From: Zobellia roscoffensis
Lineage (GTDB): Bacteria; Bacteroidota; Bacteroidia; Flavobacteriales; Flavobacteriaceae
Reading direction: 5' to 3'
Length of the DNA: 64,000 nt
Assembly (NCBI RefSeq): GCF_015330165.1
Contig: NZ_JADDXT010000002.1
Location: 4,119,646-4,183,645, forward strand
The notes under the pieces are model-generated. The model did no database searches. It was not told the origin of the DNA and saw only the letters and a list, made by a program, of their open reading frames with translations. Of this stretch, positions 44,557 through 53,273 are shown piece by piece. The first letter of the stretch is position 1, and every line of letters starts with the position of its first letter. The position numbers and the translations under genes are program-made.

Positions 44557-46023
44557 TTGACTATGACAACGAACGAAAGACTTTCAAAAGTTTACGATGC
44601 AGAACAGTTTAGATTTATAGGAAAAGAACTAATCGATGTTTTAGCAAATCATTTGAATGATTTACAGCATCAAAAAGAAAAGACAGTATACCCTAATAAT
44701 TCTCCTGAGGAAGAACTGCACTTTTGGCAAAATGATTTAGAGGAAAAGGCAAATCCAATAGCAACTCTTACTACGCTCCTTAACCGTTCACAACAAACGC
44801 AACACCCTAAATATATGGGGCACCAAACAGCCGTTCCAGCTCCTATTTCAGCACTCACGAGCCTCGTTACAAATTTAATTAATAACAGCACAGGGGTGTA
44901 TGAAATGGGGCCTGCATCAAATGCAATGGAACGGGTAATAACAGACTTTACCGCCAAGAAAGTAGGGTATGATATATTTTCTTCCGGAATTATGACTTCT
45001 GGCGGAAGCCTTGCCAATTTAACAGCGCTATTAGCGGCTAGAAAAGACAAAGCGCCTAATAATGTATGGGAAGAAGGTCACAATGAAAAATTAGCCGTTT
45101 TGGTTTCTGAAGAAGCTCATTATTGTATTGAAAGAGCTGCTAAGATTATAGGTTTGGGAGATAAAGGCATTATTAAGGTTCCCGTAGATTCCAATTTTAA
45201 AATCCGTACAGACTTATTACCCCAGTATCTAGAAAAAGCTAAAGCGGACGGCCTACATGTATTCTGCGTTATTGGCTGCGCAGGTTCTACTGCTACAGGC
45301 TCATATGACAACCTTAATGCCTTGGCAGAATTTAGCAAAGCTCATAACCTTTGGCTACATGTAGATGGTGCGCATGGCGGTGCCGTGGTATTTTCTAAAA
45401 AATACAAGAGTCTGACAAGGGGAATGGAAAAAGCAGATTCTGTTGTTATTGATTTTCACAAAATGCTTATGACACCAGTGCTCAGCACGGCTCTATTATT
45501 TAAAGAAGGAAACAAAGTTTACAGAACTTTTGCGCAACGAGCACAATATCTATGGGATTCTCCAGAAACGGAAGAATGGTACAATTCTGCAAAAAGAACC
45601 TTTGAATGCAGCAAACCCTTTTTATCTGCCCAAGTTTACCTTATCCTAAAAACCCATGGCACAGATATATTTGAAAAAAATGTAAATCAGCTATATGATT
45701 CGGCAAAATTGATGGCTCAATTAGTAAAAAATAAACCTGAATTTGAATTAACACATGAACCAGAGTCTAATATTGTAAACTTCAGATATGTGCCCCACAA
45801 AAAAATGAGTCTTAATAAATTGAACATATTGAACGCTGATATTAGAAGAAGATTGGTAGCTTCAGGAAGTTTCTACATTGTACAAACTACAATTGCGGAT
45901 CAGCTTACTTTACGTTGTTCAGTAATGAATCCTTTAACTTCTAGAAAAGACTTTATAGAGCTCCTAAATGAAATTGAAAAGCAAGCAGTTTCTATTTTAG
46001 ATGCTGCCCCAATGCTTATTTAA
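44557..46023 (+). CDS. PLP-dependent group II amino acid decarboxylase
   Basis: The 488-residue enzyme has HPKYMGHQTAVPAPISALTS near the N-terminus, SGGSLANLTALLAARK around the PLP phosphate site, a stacking His in EEAHYCIERAAKI, an Asp in HVDGAHGGAVVFSKK and the Schiff-base Lys in VIDFHKMLMTPVLSTALLF. The pattern DFHKMLMTP is closest in my memory to L-2,4-diaminobutyrate decarboxylase-like enzymes, but glutamate, tyrosine or other substrates cannot be excluded. It is regulated by the divergent LysR gene and is otherwise monocistronic. It converges with the histidine kinase gene over a repeat element. Confidence 0.88.
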   Translation: MTMTTNERLSKVYDAEQFRFIGKELIDVLANHLNDLQHQKEKTVYPNNSPEEELHFWQNDLEEKANPIATLTTLLNRSQQTQHPKYMGHQTAVPAPISALTSLVTNLINNSTGVYEMGPASNAMERVITDFTAKKVGYDIFSSGIMTSGGSLANLTALLAARKDKAPNNVWEEGHNEKLAVLVSEEAHYCIERAAKIIGLGDKGIIKVPVDSNFKIRTDLLPQYLEKAKADGLHVFCVIGCAGSTATGSYDNLNALAEFSKAHNLWLHVDGAHGGAVVFSKKYKSLTRGMEKADSVVIDFHKMLMTPVLSTALLFKEGNKVYRTFAQRAQYLWDSPETEEWYNSAKRTFECSKPFLSAQVYLILKTHGTDIFEKNVNQLYDSAKLMAQLVKNKPEFELTHEPESNIVNFRYVPHKKMSLNKLNILNADIRRRLVASGSFYIVQTTIADQLTLRCSVMNPLTSRKDFIELLNEIEKQAVSILDAAPMLI

Positions 46024-46033
46024 AAAAGGAATT

Positions 46034-46130
46034 TTACTCGATAATCGAGATTAAATGCTCCGAGGCTTGCCTCGAAATCCAGATGTATTCTTTTTAATGC
46101 CTCGCAGGCTTGTCCCGAGGTAGTTTACTT
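46034..46130 (-). repeat. Dispersed hairpin-rich repeat, copy A
   Basis: This 97-bp element contains three inverted repeats (CTCGATAATCGAG, CGAGGCTTGCCTCG and a CCTCG...CGAGG pair). It recurs at 53819-53914 and 55792-55874 in the opposite orientation. Copy A lies between convergent gene ends and includes part of the histidine-kinase stop codon. Confidence 0.85.
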
Positions 46131-47343
46131 ATAACGGCAAGTACATCTTAAAAATAGCATAATGATCAGGTTTACCAACGGCTATGATTTTTCCTTGGTG
46201 ATTTTCTACAATGCGCTTAACAATAGAAAGCCCTATTCCAGTAGACTTATCGTTCTCTTTGGTTTTAAGACGTTGGAAAATATCAAATATTTTTTCGCTG
46301 TATTGCTGATCAAACCCTATTCCGTTGTCTTTTACCAAAATTTCGCAATACATTACATTGTCCTCTAAACCTTGAACGCCAAACGTTTGACCCAAACCCT
46401 TTTTATTACTTATTTCAATTAAAAGGGGCCTTTTGGTACTTTTAAAGTTTAAGCTATTCGTAAAAAGGTTATAAAAAAGCTGTTCCATTTGTATGGGAAC
46501 CACTCTCAACGTACATAAATCATCTATGTTTATGATGGTGTTAGTTTTCTCTATTTTCTTAGTTAACCTATCTTTTGCCCGTTCTACAAGAACCTTTAAA
46601 TCTTGTTCTTTAAAACTTTTAGGTTTAAACTCCGTCTCTGAATAGGTCAAAAGGTCATTGAGAATATTGCGCATTCTAGTGGCTGCCTTTTTTATGGATT
46701 TAAAGTATTTTTTACCCTTATCCGAAAGATTTTGTTCTTCCTTCTTTTCAATGGTACTGGTCAGAATCTGAATTTTTCGAAGTGGCTCCTGCAAATCATG
46801 ACTTGAAATAAAATCATAGGCAGCAAGCTCAATATCTTTCTTTTTTATGGCTGTATCCTGCTTTCGCATAGTTTCAAGGGCATCTAAATGAAATGCAATC
46901 AATTCCGTAAACATTGAAAACATATCAATTATTTGTGGGGTATTAACCTTATTGGGTTTAAGGTCCAGCGCACAAAGAGTACCAAAAAACTCACCGTTCT
47001 TTCGCATAATAGGTACAGAAATATAACTCTGGAAACCATATTGTGCAGGTATAGGGTGGTTATGGTATACTTCATCTTTTTCAACATGATCTATAACCAC
47101 CAACTGATCACTTTCCCGCACCTGTTTACAAAAGGTGGTTTGTATGTCCAGTTCGTCTCCTACAGAAAGTCCAAAAGGAATAACATCTAAAACGCCACAG
47201 GTTACCCAGGTATCTTCTGTTACCCTTGCAATAGCAGCAAAACCCATGCCTGTAGCCCTGCAAACCACATCTAGAATGGTTGGCACTATATTAATAGATT
47301 GAATATCTTTTATATCTTTCTGCAATGCGTCTATTATTTCCAT
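46129..47343 (-). CDS. GAF-domain sensor histidine kinase
   Basis: The 404-residue soluble kinase has a GAF domain (about 15-155: FAAIARVTEDTWVTCG, YISVPIMRKNGEFFGTLCAL), a HisKA dimerisation helix with YDFISSHDLQEPLRKIQ (His182) and an ATPase domain with MEQLFYNLFTNSLNFK, VKDNGIGFDQQYSEKIFD and TGIGLSIVKRIVENHQGKI. No membrane helix is seen. The phytochrome-like GAF lacks an obvious chromophore Cys. There is no adjacent response regulator, so it is an orphan kinase. It may share ligand sensing with the small GAF protein at 48363. Confidence 0.92.
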   Translation of the reverse strand: MEIIDALQKDIKDIQSINIVPTILDVVCRATGMGFAAIARVTEDTWVTCGVLDVIPFGLSVGDELDIQTTFCKQVRESDQLVVIDHVEKDEVYHNHPIPAQYGFQSYISVPIMRKNGEFFGTLCALDLKPNKVNTPQIIDMFSMFTELIAFHLDALETMRKQDTAIKKKDIELAAYDFISSHDLQEPLRKIQILTSTIEKKEEQNLSDKGKKYFKSIKKAATRMRNILNDLLTYSETEFKPKSFKEQDLKVLVERAKDRLTKKIEKTNTIINIDDLCTLRVVPIQMEQLFYNLFTNSLNFKSTKRPLLIEISNKKGLGQTFGVQGLEDNVMYCEILVKDNGIGFDQQYSEKIFDIFQRLKTKENDKSTGIGLSIVKRIVENHQGKIIAVGKPDHYAIFKMYLPL

Positions 47344-47557
47344 CTACCTATATCTTCTAAAATGATTTTTTTCTCTTCACCGTTTAACGTTATGCTGCAT
47401 ATTACAGCTGTTAAGCGGTCTTAGAATTAAAATCTGCTTACACCAATAATACGATTTTTGTTTCTATTTTATTTCGAAGAAAGCTGTTTTTGGTAAGAAA
47501 TTATGCTTTACACAAGATTACCCTTACATGAAGTTTATGTTTAAGAAAGAAATTAGA

Positions 47558-47565
47558 TAGTTTTG
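47558..47565 (+). promoter_or_regulatory. -7 box of the DUF481 gene
   Basis: TAgtTTTG fits the flavobacterial consensus and lies 22 bp before the ATG at 47588, supporting that start over an in-frame TTG at 47570. Confidence 0.6.
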
Positions 47566-47587
47566 CAGCTTGAAAACTGCTTACTTC

Positions 47588-48349
47588 ATGAAACTTCCAT
47601 TATCCTTAGGTATAACGTTACTTTTTATTTCTAATGCTAGTGCCCAATTGGTAAATATTGAGTCTAAACGTATGCAAAAAGATTCGGTACGTTTTGCCCT
47701 TAAAAGCGATTTGCTTTTTAATTACACTGATAACAATGGCGCCTATATTTTACAAATTGGTTCCAACATTACTACCCAATTAAAATCTAAAGACCTTAAG
47801 AAAATTTTCTTCTTTATCGGAAATTACAACCTCATTAGAAGTAAAGACGAAGACTTCCAGAATTCGTATTTCTTTCATTTACGTTATAACCATAAAATAA
47901 CGGATTTCTTTAGACTCGAAGGTTTTATACAAAATCAGAACAACACTCTTCTCACCATATCCAATAGAAATCTGGCAGGTGCCGGTATTCGCTTAAAATT
48001 GATTTCCGAAGACAATGCAAAAGTCTATTTTGGAAATGCATATATGTATGAAATAGAAAAACAAGTAGATTCTGAAGAACGCTTTTATAACCACAGGAAC
48101 AGTAGCTACCTATCTGCCACCTATTCATTTCCTAAAACGCGATTAGATTTTACCGGCACCGTATACTATCAGCCTTTATATCGCTATATGGCAAACCATA
48201 GAATATTGAGTCAGCTTAAGGCCGAAATGCCCCTAACGGACCATCTCAGCGTTTCTGCACTTTATAATTATTTCTATAGTAGCTTTTCAACTTCTACCGA
48301 AAGTGACCGTTCGTCCAACTTAAAACTAGGGCTTACGTTTTCCCTCTAA
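47588..48349 (+). CDS. DUF481 outer-membrane beta-barrel protein
   Basis: The ATG at 47588 gives 253 residues and a good signal peptide (MKLPLSLGITLLFISNASAQ). The body has alternating strands typical of DUF481 barrels: KSDLLFNYTDNNGAYILQI, KIFFFIGNYNLIRS, FFHLRYNHKITDFFRLEGFI, LAGAGIRLKLI and a terminal SNLKLGLTFSL. Members are predicted outer-membrane proteins of unknown function. It is separated from the GAF protein gene by a short convergent overlap-free gap of 13 bp. Confidence 0.87.
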   Translation: MKLPLSLGITLLFISNASAQLVNIESKRMQKDSVRFALKSDLLFNYTDNNGAYILQIGSNITTQLKSKDLKKIFFFIGNYNLIRSKDEDFQNSYFFHLRYNHKITDFFRLEGFIQNQNNTLLTISNRNLAGAGIRLKLISEDNAKVYFGNAYMYEIEKQVDSEERFYNHRNSSYLSATYSFPKTRLDFTGTVYYQPLYRYMANHRILSQLKAEMPLTDHLSVSALYNYFYSSFSTSTESDRSSNLKLGLTFSL

Positions 48350-48362
48350 AAAAAAAAGAAAA

Positions 48363-48839
48363 TTAGGCCAATAAAGCCTTGCTCATAGCCTCGCCAATTT
48401 CAAGAAGGTTCCTACGCTCTTCTTCCGTAAAATCATAAGGTACAGGTTTGGCAATACCCAATGTTCCGTATAGCTTTCCGTCTAGCAACATAGGCACTGC
48501 AATAGAGCCTTCTACTTTGGTTTCCTTAGCTGCAGGACGAGCCACTCCTGAATCATCTGTTTGTAGGTTACACATTTCAACCGCCTCTTTACGTTCAGCG
48601 GCAATACCTGCCATTCCTTTACCAATAGGAATAGTAGATAACTTTGGGATTAAAAAAGGAGGGATTCCCTTATGAGCTTGTATCTGTAGTAATTCAGTTT
48701 CTTGGTCCAAAAAATGAAGAGTTCCCGTAGTACAATCAAAACAGGCAATAACGTTCTCCAGCACTCGTTGCCAATCTACAGTAGTAGCATTCAAATCTGA
48801 TAAAATAACTTCTACGGTTGATCCTTCCTTCTCACTCAT
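48363..48839 (-). CDS. Single-domain GAF protein
   Basis: The 158-residue protein is one GAF domain: VIACFDCTTGTLHFLDQET, KLSTIPIGKGMAGIAAER and VEGSIAVPMLLDGKLYGTLG, then ERRNLLEIGEAMSKALL. A Cys at CNLQTDDSG lies in the pocket region. Stand-alone GAF proteins include free methionine-(R)-sulfoxide reductase (fRMsr) as well as pure sensors. The three Cys of the fRMsr group are not evident. It could be a cytosolic redox sensor; the function is not established. Confidence 0.85.
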   Translation of the reverse strand: MSEKEGSTVEVILSDLNATTVDWQRVLENVIACFDCTTGTLHFLDQETELLQIQAHKGIPPFLIPKLSTIPIGKGMAGIAAERKEAVEMCNLQTDDSGVARPAAKETKVEGSIAVPMLLDGKLYGTLGIAKPVPYDFTEEERRNLLEIGEAMSKALLA

Positions 48840-48981
48840 AATTTATGTTTTTGATAAATAGGTAAAATTTTTTTTAGAAACTTCTTGCTTTCACGGTAGC
48901 ACTTGAACACAAATTTACTAAAGTATTCCATAGTTACTCCCACCCTGATTCAACTGAAAAACTAAACCTTTGTTAAAAAAG

Positions 48982-48995
48982 AATGAACGTTCATT
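48982..48995. promoter_or_regulatory. TetR operator candidate (detoxification operon)
   Basis: AATGAACGTTCATT is a perfect 14-bp palindrome 8 bp before the -7 box of the next gene, so it covers the -33 region. This is the same layout as the TetR site at 6621. The palindrome is also of the GAACGTTC type bound by many TetR proteins. Confidence 0.7.
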
Positions 48996-49003
48996 TTTAT
49001 ATA

Positions 49004-49011
49004 TACCTTTG
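49004..49011 (+). promoter_or_regulatory. -7 box of the TetR detoxification operon
   Basis: TAccTTTG lies 17 bp before the ATG and just after the operator palindrome. It fits the flavobacterial consensus. Confidence 0.7.
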
Positions 49012-49028
49012 TACCAGAATTAGAAATC

Positions 49029-49607
49029 ATGGCAGAATTAACAAAGAGTCAAATTAAGAGAAGAGCATTGGTTAAGGCCACAATAGAGTTGGTAAACAAC
49101 AGTGGCTTTCACGCAGCTCCTATGTCGAAAATAGCTAAGATAGCTAACGTATCGCCTGCAACTATTTATCTCTATTTTGAGAACAAACAGGATTTGGTGA
49201 ACAAAGTATATATAGAAGTGAAGGCATCTTTTACGGAATATGCATTCGCTACTTACGATCCAAATATGGAAGTCGCCGAAGGTTTTGAAGTTATATGGAA
49301 GCGTATTGCAGACTTTAAGCTTAAAGAATGTGAAGAGGCTATGTTTTTAGCACAGTGCGATAATACACCTATGATTGACGAACAAAGCAGAGAGGAAGGC
49401 ATTAAGCATTTACAGCCTTTGTTGGACTTGTGGGAGCGTGGTAAAAAGGAAGGTAAGATAAAGCCACTATCGGATTATATATTATACGCCTACGCCATCA
49501 ACCCGTTATCTTTTTTAATGATCACACAAAAAAGAGGGCGCTTTCAGTTAAATGAAGATCACCTAGAGGAAGCTTACCAGTCTGCTTGGAACAGTATAAA
49601 AATATAA
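49029..49607 (+). CDS. TetR-family regulator of the aldehyde/electrophile operon
   Basis: The 192-residue protein has the TetR helix-turn-helix in ALVKATIELVNNSGFHAAPM followed by SKIAKIANVSPATIYLYFEN. The ligand domain contains Cys residues (FKLKECEEAMFLAQCDNTPM) that could react with electrophiles, an inference only. The operator palindrome is 34 bp upstream of its ATG, so it probably represses itself and the four enzyme genes downstream. The next gene starts 28 bp later. Confidence 0.95.
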   Translation: MAELTKSQIKRRALVKATIELVNNSGFHAAPMSKIAKIANVSPATIYLYFENKQDLVNKVYIEVKASFTEYAFATYDPNMEVAEGFEVIWKRIADFKLKECEEAMFLAQCDNTPMIDEQSREEGIKHLQPLLDLWERGKKEGKIKPLSDYILYAYAINPLSFLMITQKRGRFQLNEDHLEEAYQSAWNSIKI

Positions 49608-49635
49608 ACACAATTATTTTAAATATTATATACAA

Positions 49636-50268
49636 ATGGAATTACTTGATAAATTAAATTGGAGATACGCTACTAAAGCAATGAACGGCGAAACCGTACC
49701 ACAGGAAAAAGTGGACCGTATTTTAGAAGCTGCGCGCCTTGCCCCTACTTCTAGCGGATTGCAGCCTTTTGAAATTATAGTGGTGACCAATCAAGAATTA
49801 AAGGAAAAAATTAAGCCTGTAGCTTGGAACCAGTCTGTTGTTACAGATTCTTCTCACTTATTAGTTTTCGCGGCTTGGGACAACTATACTGAAGAACGTA
49901 TTAATAAAATGTTTGACCTGACCAATGAAATTCGTGGTTTTAAAAATGAAGGTTGGGAAAACTACAGACAACAATTATTGGGAATGTACCCACAGCGTGA
50001 CCCACAAGTAAACTTTGAGCATGCCGCTAGACAAGCATACATAGCATTTGCCGAAGCCCTTACCGCTGCCGCTTTTGAGGGTGTAGATTCTACGCCAATG
50101 GAAGGTTTTGATCCAGATGCAGTAGACGAAATTCTTGGCCTAAGAGCAAAAGGTTTGCGTAGCTGTGTATTGTTGCCAATTGGCTACAGAAAAACAGAAG
50201 AGGATTGGTTGGCAAATTTGGTTAAAGTGAGAAAAAGCACTGAAGACCTAGTAACCGTAATGGACTAA
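49636..50268 (+). CDS. NAD(P)H-dependent nitroreductase-family oxidoreductase
   Basis: The 210-residue nitroreductase fold opens LNWRYATKAMNGETVPQEKV, then ARLAPTSSGLQPFEIIVVTN and AAFEGVDSTPMEGFDPDAVD. It should use FMN and reduce quinones, nitro compounds or unsaturated aldehydes. It is related to the gene at 39371. It is the second gene of the TetR-led operon, which also has a reductase, a YqhD-like dehydrogenase and a DJ-1/Hsp31-like protein. Confidence 0.93.
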   Translation: MELLDKLNWRYATKAMNGETVPQEKVDRILEAARLAPTSSGLQPFEIIVVTNQELKEKIKPVAWNQSVVTDSSHLLVFAAWDNYTEERINKMFDLTNEIRGFKNEGWENYRQQLLGMYPQRDPQVNFEHAARQAYIAFAEALTAAAFEGVDSTPMEGFDPDAVDEILGLRAKGLRSCVLLPIGYRKTEEDWLANLVKVRKSTEDLVTVMD

Positions 50269-50287
50269 TTACAAAAAGAAAATTACT

Positions 50288-51283
50288 ATGAAAACTATAT
50301 TATTAAAGAATAGACCTAAAGGAAGACCATCAGTCTCTGATTTTGAATTTATAGAGAACGATTCGCCGTTAGAAATTAAAGATGGAGAATTGCTTTTAGA
50401 GACTGCATATGTTTCTGTAGATCCTTATTTAAGAGGAAAAATGAATGATGCTAAGTCCTACACTCCTCCTTTTGAATTAAACAAACCTGTTCATTCAGGT
50501 ATGGTTGCAAAAGTTATAGCTTCTAAGCACACTGAGCATAAAGAAGGAGACTACCTTGCCGGGATGTTAGATTGGAGTACTCAACAGATTTCCAATGGTG
50601 AAGGTCTTACAAAAGTTGATGAGAATAAAGCGCCTTTAAGTACATATTTAGGAGTTTTGGGAATGACCGGTCTTACCGCTTATTTAGGCCTTACCGAGAT
50701 TGGTAAGCCTAAAAAAGGCGAAACTTTAATAGTTTCTGGTGCTGCTGGCGCGGTGGGTAGTGTTGTTGGCCAAATTGGTAAAATATTGGGGCTTCATGTT
50801 ATTGGTATTGCCGGTAGTGATGAAAAAGTAGAGTTACTAAAATCAAAATTCGGTTTTGATGAAGGCATTAATTACAATACTACGGAAGACATGACTGCGG
50901 CAATTGCCAAAGCTGCTCCAAACGGAGTTGATGTTTATTTTGATAACGTTGGTGGTCCTATCTCGGATGCGGTATTATTCAATATCAATCACTTTGCGAG
51001 AATGATTATCTGTGGTGCCATTTCGGTATATAACAATACTGAACTGCCCAAGAGTGTTAGCGTGCAACCCTTTCTGGTTAAAAACAGTGCGCTAATGCAA
51101 GGGTTTATCGTTTTTAATTATCAAGAAAAATATCCCGAAGCACTTAAACAATTATCAACTTGGTTGGCTGAAGATAAGTTGACTTATAGCGAAACTATTG
51201 TAGAAGGTTTTGAGAACATTCCACAGGCATTCATCGATTTATTCGATGGAAAAAATAAAGGAAAAATGGTCGTTAAGATTTAA
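50288..51283 (+). CDS. NADP-dependent alkenal/one reductase (MDR; CurA-like)
   Basis: The 331-residue protein matches the leukotriene-B4 12-hydroxydehydrogenase/CurA branch of MDR enzymes: ETAYVSVDPYLRGKMNDAKS, LGMTGLTAYLGLTEIGKPKK and LIVSGAAGAVGSVVGQIGKI, then VDVYFDNVGGPISDAVL. These enzymes reduce the C=C bond of alpha,beta-unsaturated aldehydes and ketones with NADPH and have no zinc. It is the third gene of the TetR-led operon, which fits electrophile detoxification. Confidence 0.94.
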   Translation: MKTILLKNRPKGRPSVSDFEFIENDSPLEIKDGELLLETAYVSVDPYLRGKMNDAKSYTPPFELNKPVHSGMVAKVIASKHTEHKEGDYLAGMLDWSTQQISNGEGLTKVDENKAPLSTYLGVLGMTGLTAYLGLTEIGKPKKGETLIVSGAAGAVGSVVGQIGKILGLHVIGIAGSDEKVELLKSKFGFDEGINYNTTEDMTAAIAKAAPNGVDVYFDNVGGPISDAVLFNINHFARMIICGAISVYNNTELPKSVSVQPFLVKNSALMQGFIVFNYQEKYPEALKQLSTWLAEDKLTYSETIVEGFENIPQAFIDLFDGKNKGKMVVKI

Positions 51284-51310
51284 TGACTGCAAACAAAAAA
51301 AGAAAAAGCA

Positions 51311-52471
51311 ATGAACAATTTTCAATTTAAAAATCCTACCAAAATTATATTTGGGAAAGATACGATAAAGAAAATAACAGAAGAAATACCTTCTGACGCT
51401 AAAGTATTACTGCTTTACGGTGGTGGAAGTATCAAAAAGAACGGTGTTTATGACCAAGTAAAATCTGCCTTAGCAAAAGCTGATGTAGTTGAGTTTGGAG
51501 GTATTCCTGCCAATCCGGAATATGCTGTTCTTATGGATGCCCTAAAGGTTATCAAGGAAGAGAATATTACCTATCTACTAGCTGTTGGTGGTGGTTCGGT
51601 TATTGACGGAACTAAATTTTTATCGGCTGCTGCGGTTTATGAAGGTGATGAGCCATGGGACTTTGTAAAAAAGAGAGAGCCTATGACCAAAGGAATGCCT
51701 TTTGGAACGGTTTTAACATTACCGGCTACAGGTTCTGAAATGAACTCTGGAACCGTAATTTCCAGAAAAGAAACCCAAGAGAAATTAGCTTTTGGTGGTC
51801 CTGCACTATTCCCTCAATTTTCAGTTCTTGACCCGCAAGTAATTACATCTATTCCTGAAAGACAACTGGTAAATGGTATTACAGATGCTTTTACCCATGT
51901 TCTTGAACAATATATGACGTATCCCGTAGGCGGACTTTTACAAGACCGTTTTGCTGAGAGCATTTTACAGACACTAATTGAGGTAGCTCCTAGAGTTATA
52001 AAAGACCCTAGTGATTATGAAGCTGCAGCAAACTTTATGTGGAGCTGTACTATGGCCCTAAACGGACTTATTCAACAAGGTGTTCCTGGTGATTGGGCCA
52101 TTCATATGATGGGCCATGAGCTTACTGCTATGTACGGAATTGATCACGCAAGAACGTTGGCAGTAGTGGCACCAAGTCATTACAAGTATAATTTTGAAGC
52201 TAAAAAAGAAAAATTGGCTCAATATGCAGAACGTGTATGGAATGTAACCGAAGGAAGTGTTGATGATAAAGCGTATGCTGCTATTGAAAGAACGGAAGCT
52301 TTCTTTAAAGAGTTAGGTATCGATACCAAATTATCTGATTACACCTCTGATTATGAAGGTACAGCTGAAAAAATTGCCCAACGTTTTACCGATCGTGGTT
52401 GGAAAGGTCTTGGCGAGCGCCAAGCTTTAACGCCTCAGGATGCTGAGAAGATCGTAAAAATGGCATATTAA
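51311..52471 (+). CDS. yqhD: YqhD-like iron-containing alcohol dehydrogenase
   Basis: The 386-residue group III alcohol dehydrogenase begins FQFKNPTKIIFGKDTIKKI and has AVGGGSVIDGTKFLSAAA (cofactor loop), LTLPATGSEMNSGTVI and the metal ligands in GITDAFTHVLEQY (Asp, His) and HMMGHELTAMYGIDHARTLAV (His, His). YqhD reduces short-chain and peroxidation-derived aldehydes with NADPH. It lies in the TetR-led operon between the CurA-like gene (27 bp) and the Hsp31-like gene (23 bp). Confidence 0.95.
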   Translation: MNNFQFKNPTKIIFGKDTIKKITEEIPSDAKVLLLYGGGSIKKNGVYDQVKSALAKADVVEFGGIPANPEYAVLMDALKVIKEENITYLLAVGGGSVIDGTKFLSAAAVYEGDEPWDFVKKREPMTKGMPFGTVLTLPATGSEMNSGTVISRKETQEKLAFGGPALFPQFSVLDPQVITSIPERQLVNGITDAFTHVLEQYMTYPVGGLLQDRFAESILQTLIEVAPRVIKDPSDYEAAANFMWSCTMALNGLIQQGVPGDWAIHMMGHELTAMYGIDHARTLAVVAPSHYKYNFEAKKEKLAQYAERVWNVTEGSVDDKAYAAIERTEAFFKELGIDTKLSDYTSDYEGTAEKIAQRFTDRGWKGLGERQALTPQDAEKIVKMAY

Positions 52472-52494
52472 TAATAATTCAAAAACTTAAAAAG

Positions 52495-53172
52495 ATGAAA
52501 ATATTATTCGTTTTAACCTCTCATGATAAATTGGGAGATACAGGTAAAAAAACAGGATTTTGGGTAGAAGAATTCGCAAATCCATATTATACATTGTTGG
52601 ACAAAGGTGCTGATATTACTTTAGCGACTCCAAAAGGTGGCGCCGCTCCAATTGATCCGAGTAGTAACACTCCAGATGCAAGTACTGCAGATACGGAACG
52701 TTTTGAAAAAGACGACGTTGCTCAGGAAAAAATCAAGAACACCAAAGTATTGGCAGATATAAATGCTGAGGATTTTGATGCGGTTTTCTATCCTGGTGGT
52801 CACGGTCCGTTATGGGATTTGGCAAACGATGCTAATTCTATAGCATTGATTGAAAAATTCAACGAACAGAAAAAACCTATTGCTTTTGTATGCCACGCTC
52901 CTGCTGCTTTAAAAAGCGTAAAAGGACAAGATGGAGAATTCTTGGTGAAAGGTAAAAAAGTAACCGGATTCACAAATACAGAAGAAGATGCAGTTCAACT
53001 TACAGATGTAGTTCCATTTTTGGTTGAGAATGCATTAAAAGAAAATGGAGGTATCTACTCCAAAGGTGAAGATTGGGCTGCCTACGCTTTACAAGATGGA
53101 AATCTAATAACAGGACAAAACCCTGCTTCATCTGAGCTCGTTGCCGAAAAACTTTTGGCTAGCTTAAACTAA
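52495..53172 (+). CDS. DJ-1/PfpI-family Hsp31-like protein (glyoxalase III/deglycase type)
   Basis: The 225-residue protein has the catalytic triad region Glu26 in VEEF, nucleophile Cys133-His134 in AFVCHAPAALK and the oxyanion part VFYPGGHGPLWDLAND. It matches the Hsp31/type-1 glutamine amidotransferase-like group (GFWVEEFANPYYTLLDKGAD). Members act on methylglyoxal without glutathione and as protein or DNA deglycases or chaperones; which role applies is open. It is the last gene of the TetR-led operon and is followed by a strong terminator. Confidence 0.93.
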   Translation: MKILFVLTSHDKLGDTGKKTGFWVEEFANPYYTLLDKGADITLATPKGGAAPIDPSSNTPDASTADTERFEKDDVAQEKIKNTKVLADINAEDFDAVFYPGGHGPLWDLANDANSIALIEKFNEQKKPIAFVCHAPAALKSVKGQDGEFLVKGKKVTGFTNTEEDAVQLTDVVPFLVENALKENGGIYSKGEDWAAYALQDGNLITGQNPASSELVAEKLLASLN

Positions 53173-53193
53173 TTGTAGTTCCCCCAAATTTGC

Positions 53194-53228
53194 AAAAAGC
53201 TCACCGGTTATATCGGTGAGCTTTTTTT
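53194..53228 (+). terminator. Rho-independent terminator of the TetR detoxification operon
   Basis: A perfect 13-bp stem (AAAAAGCTCACCG with CGGTGAGCTTTTT) with a 7-nt loop and a T-tract lies 22 bp past the DJ-1-like stop codon. Confidence 0.9.
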
Positions 53229-53273
53229 GTTTTTGGGTTGATTCTCGGCACATCACTTAAGACCATTGAAACC

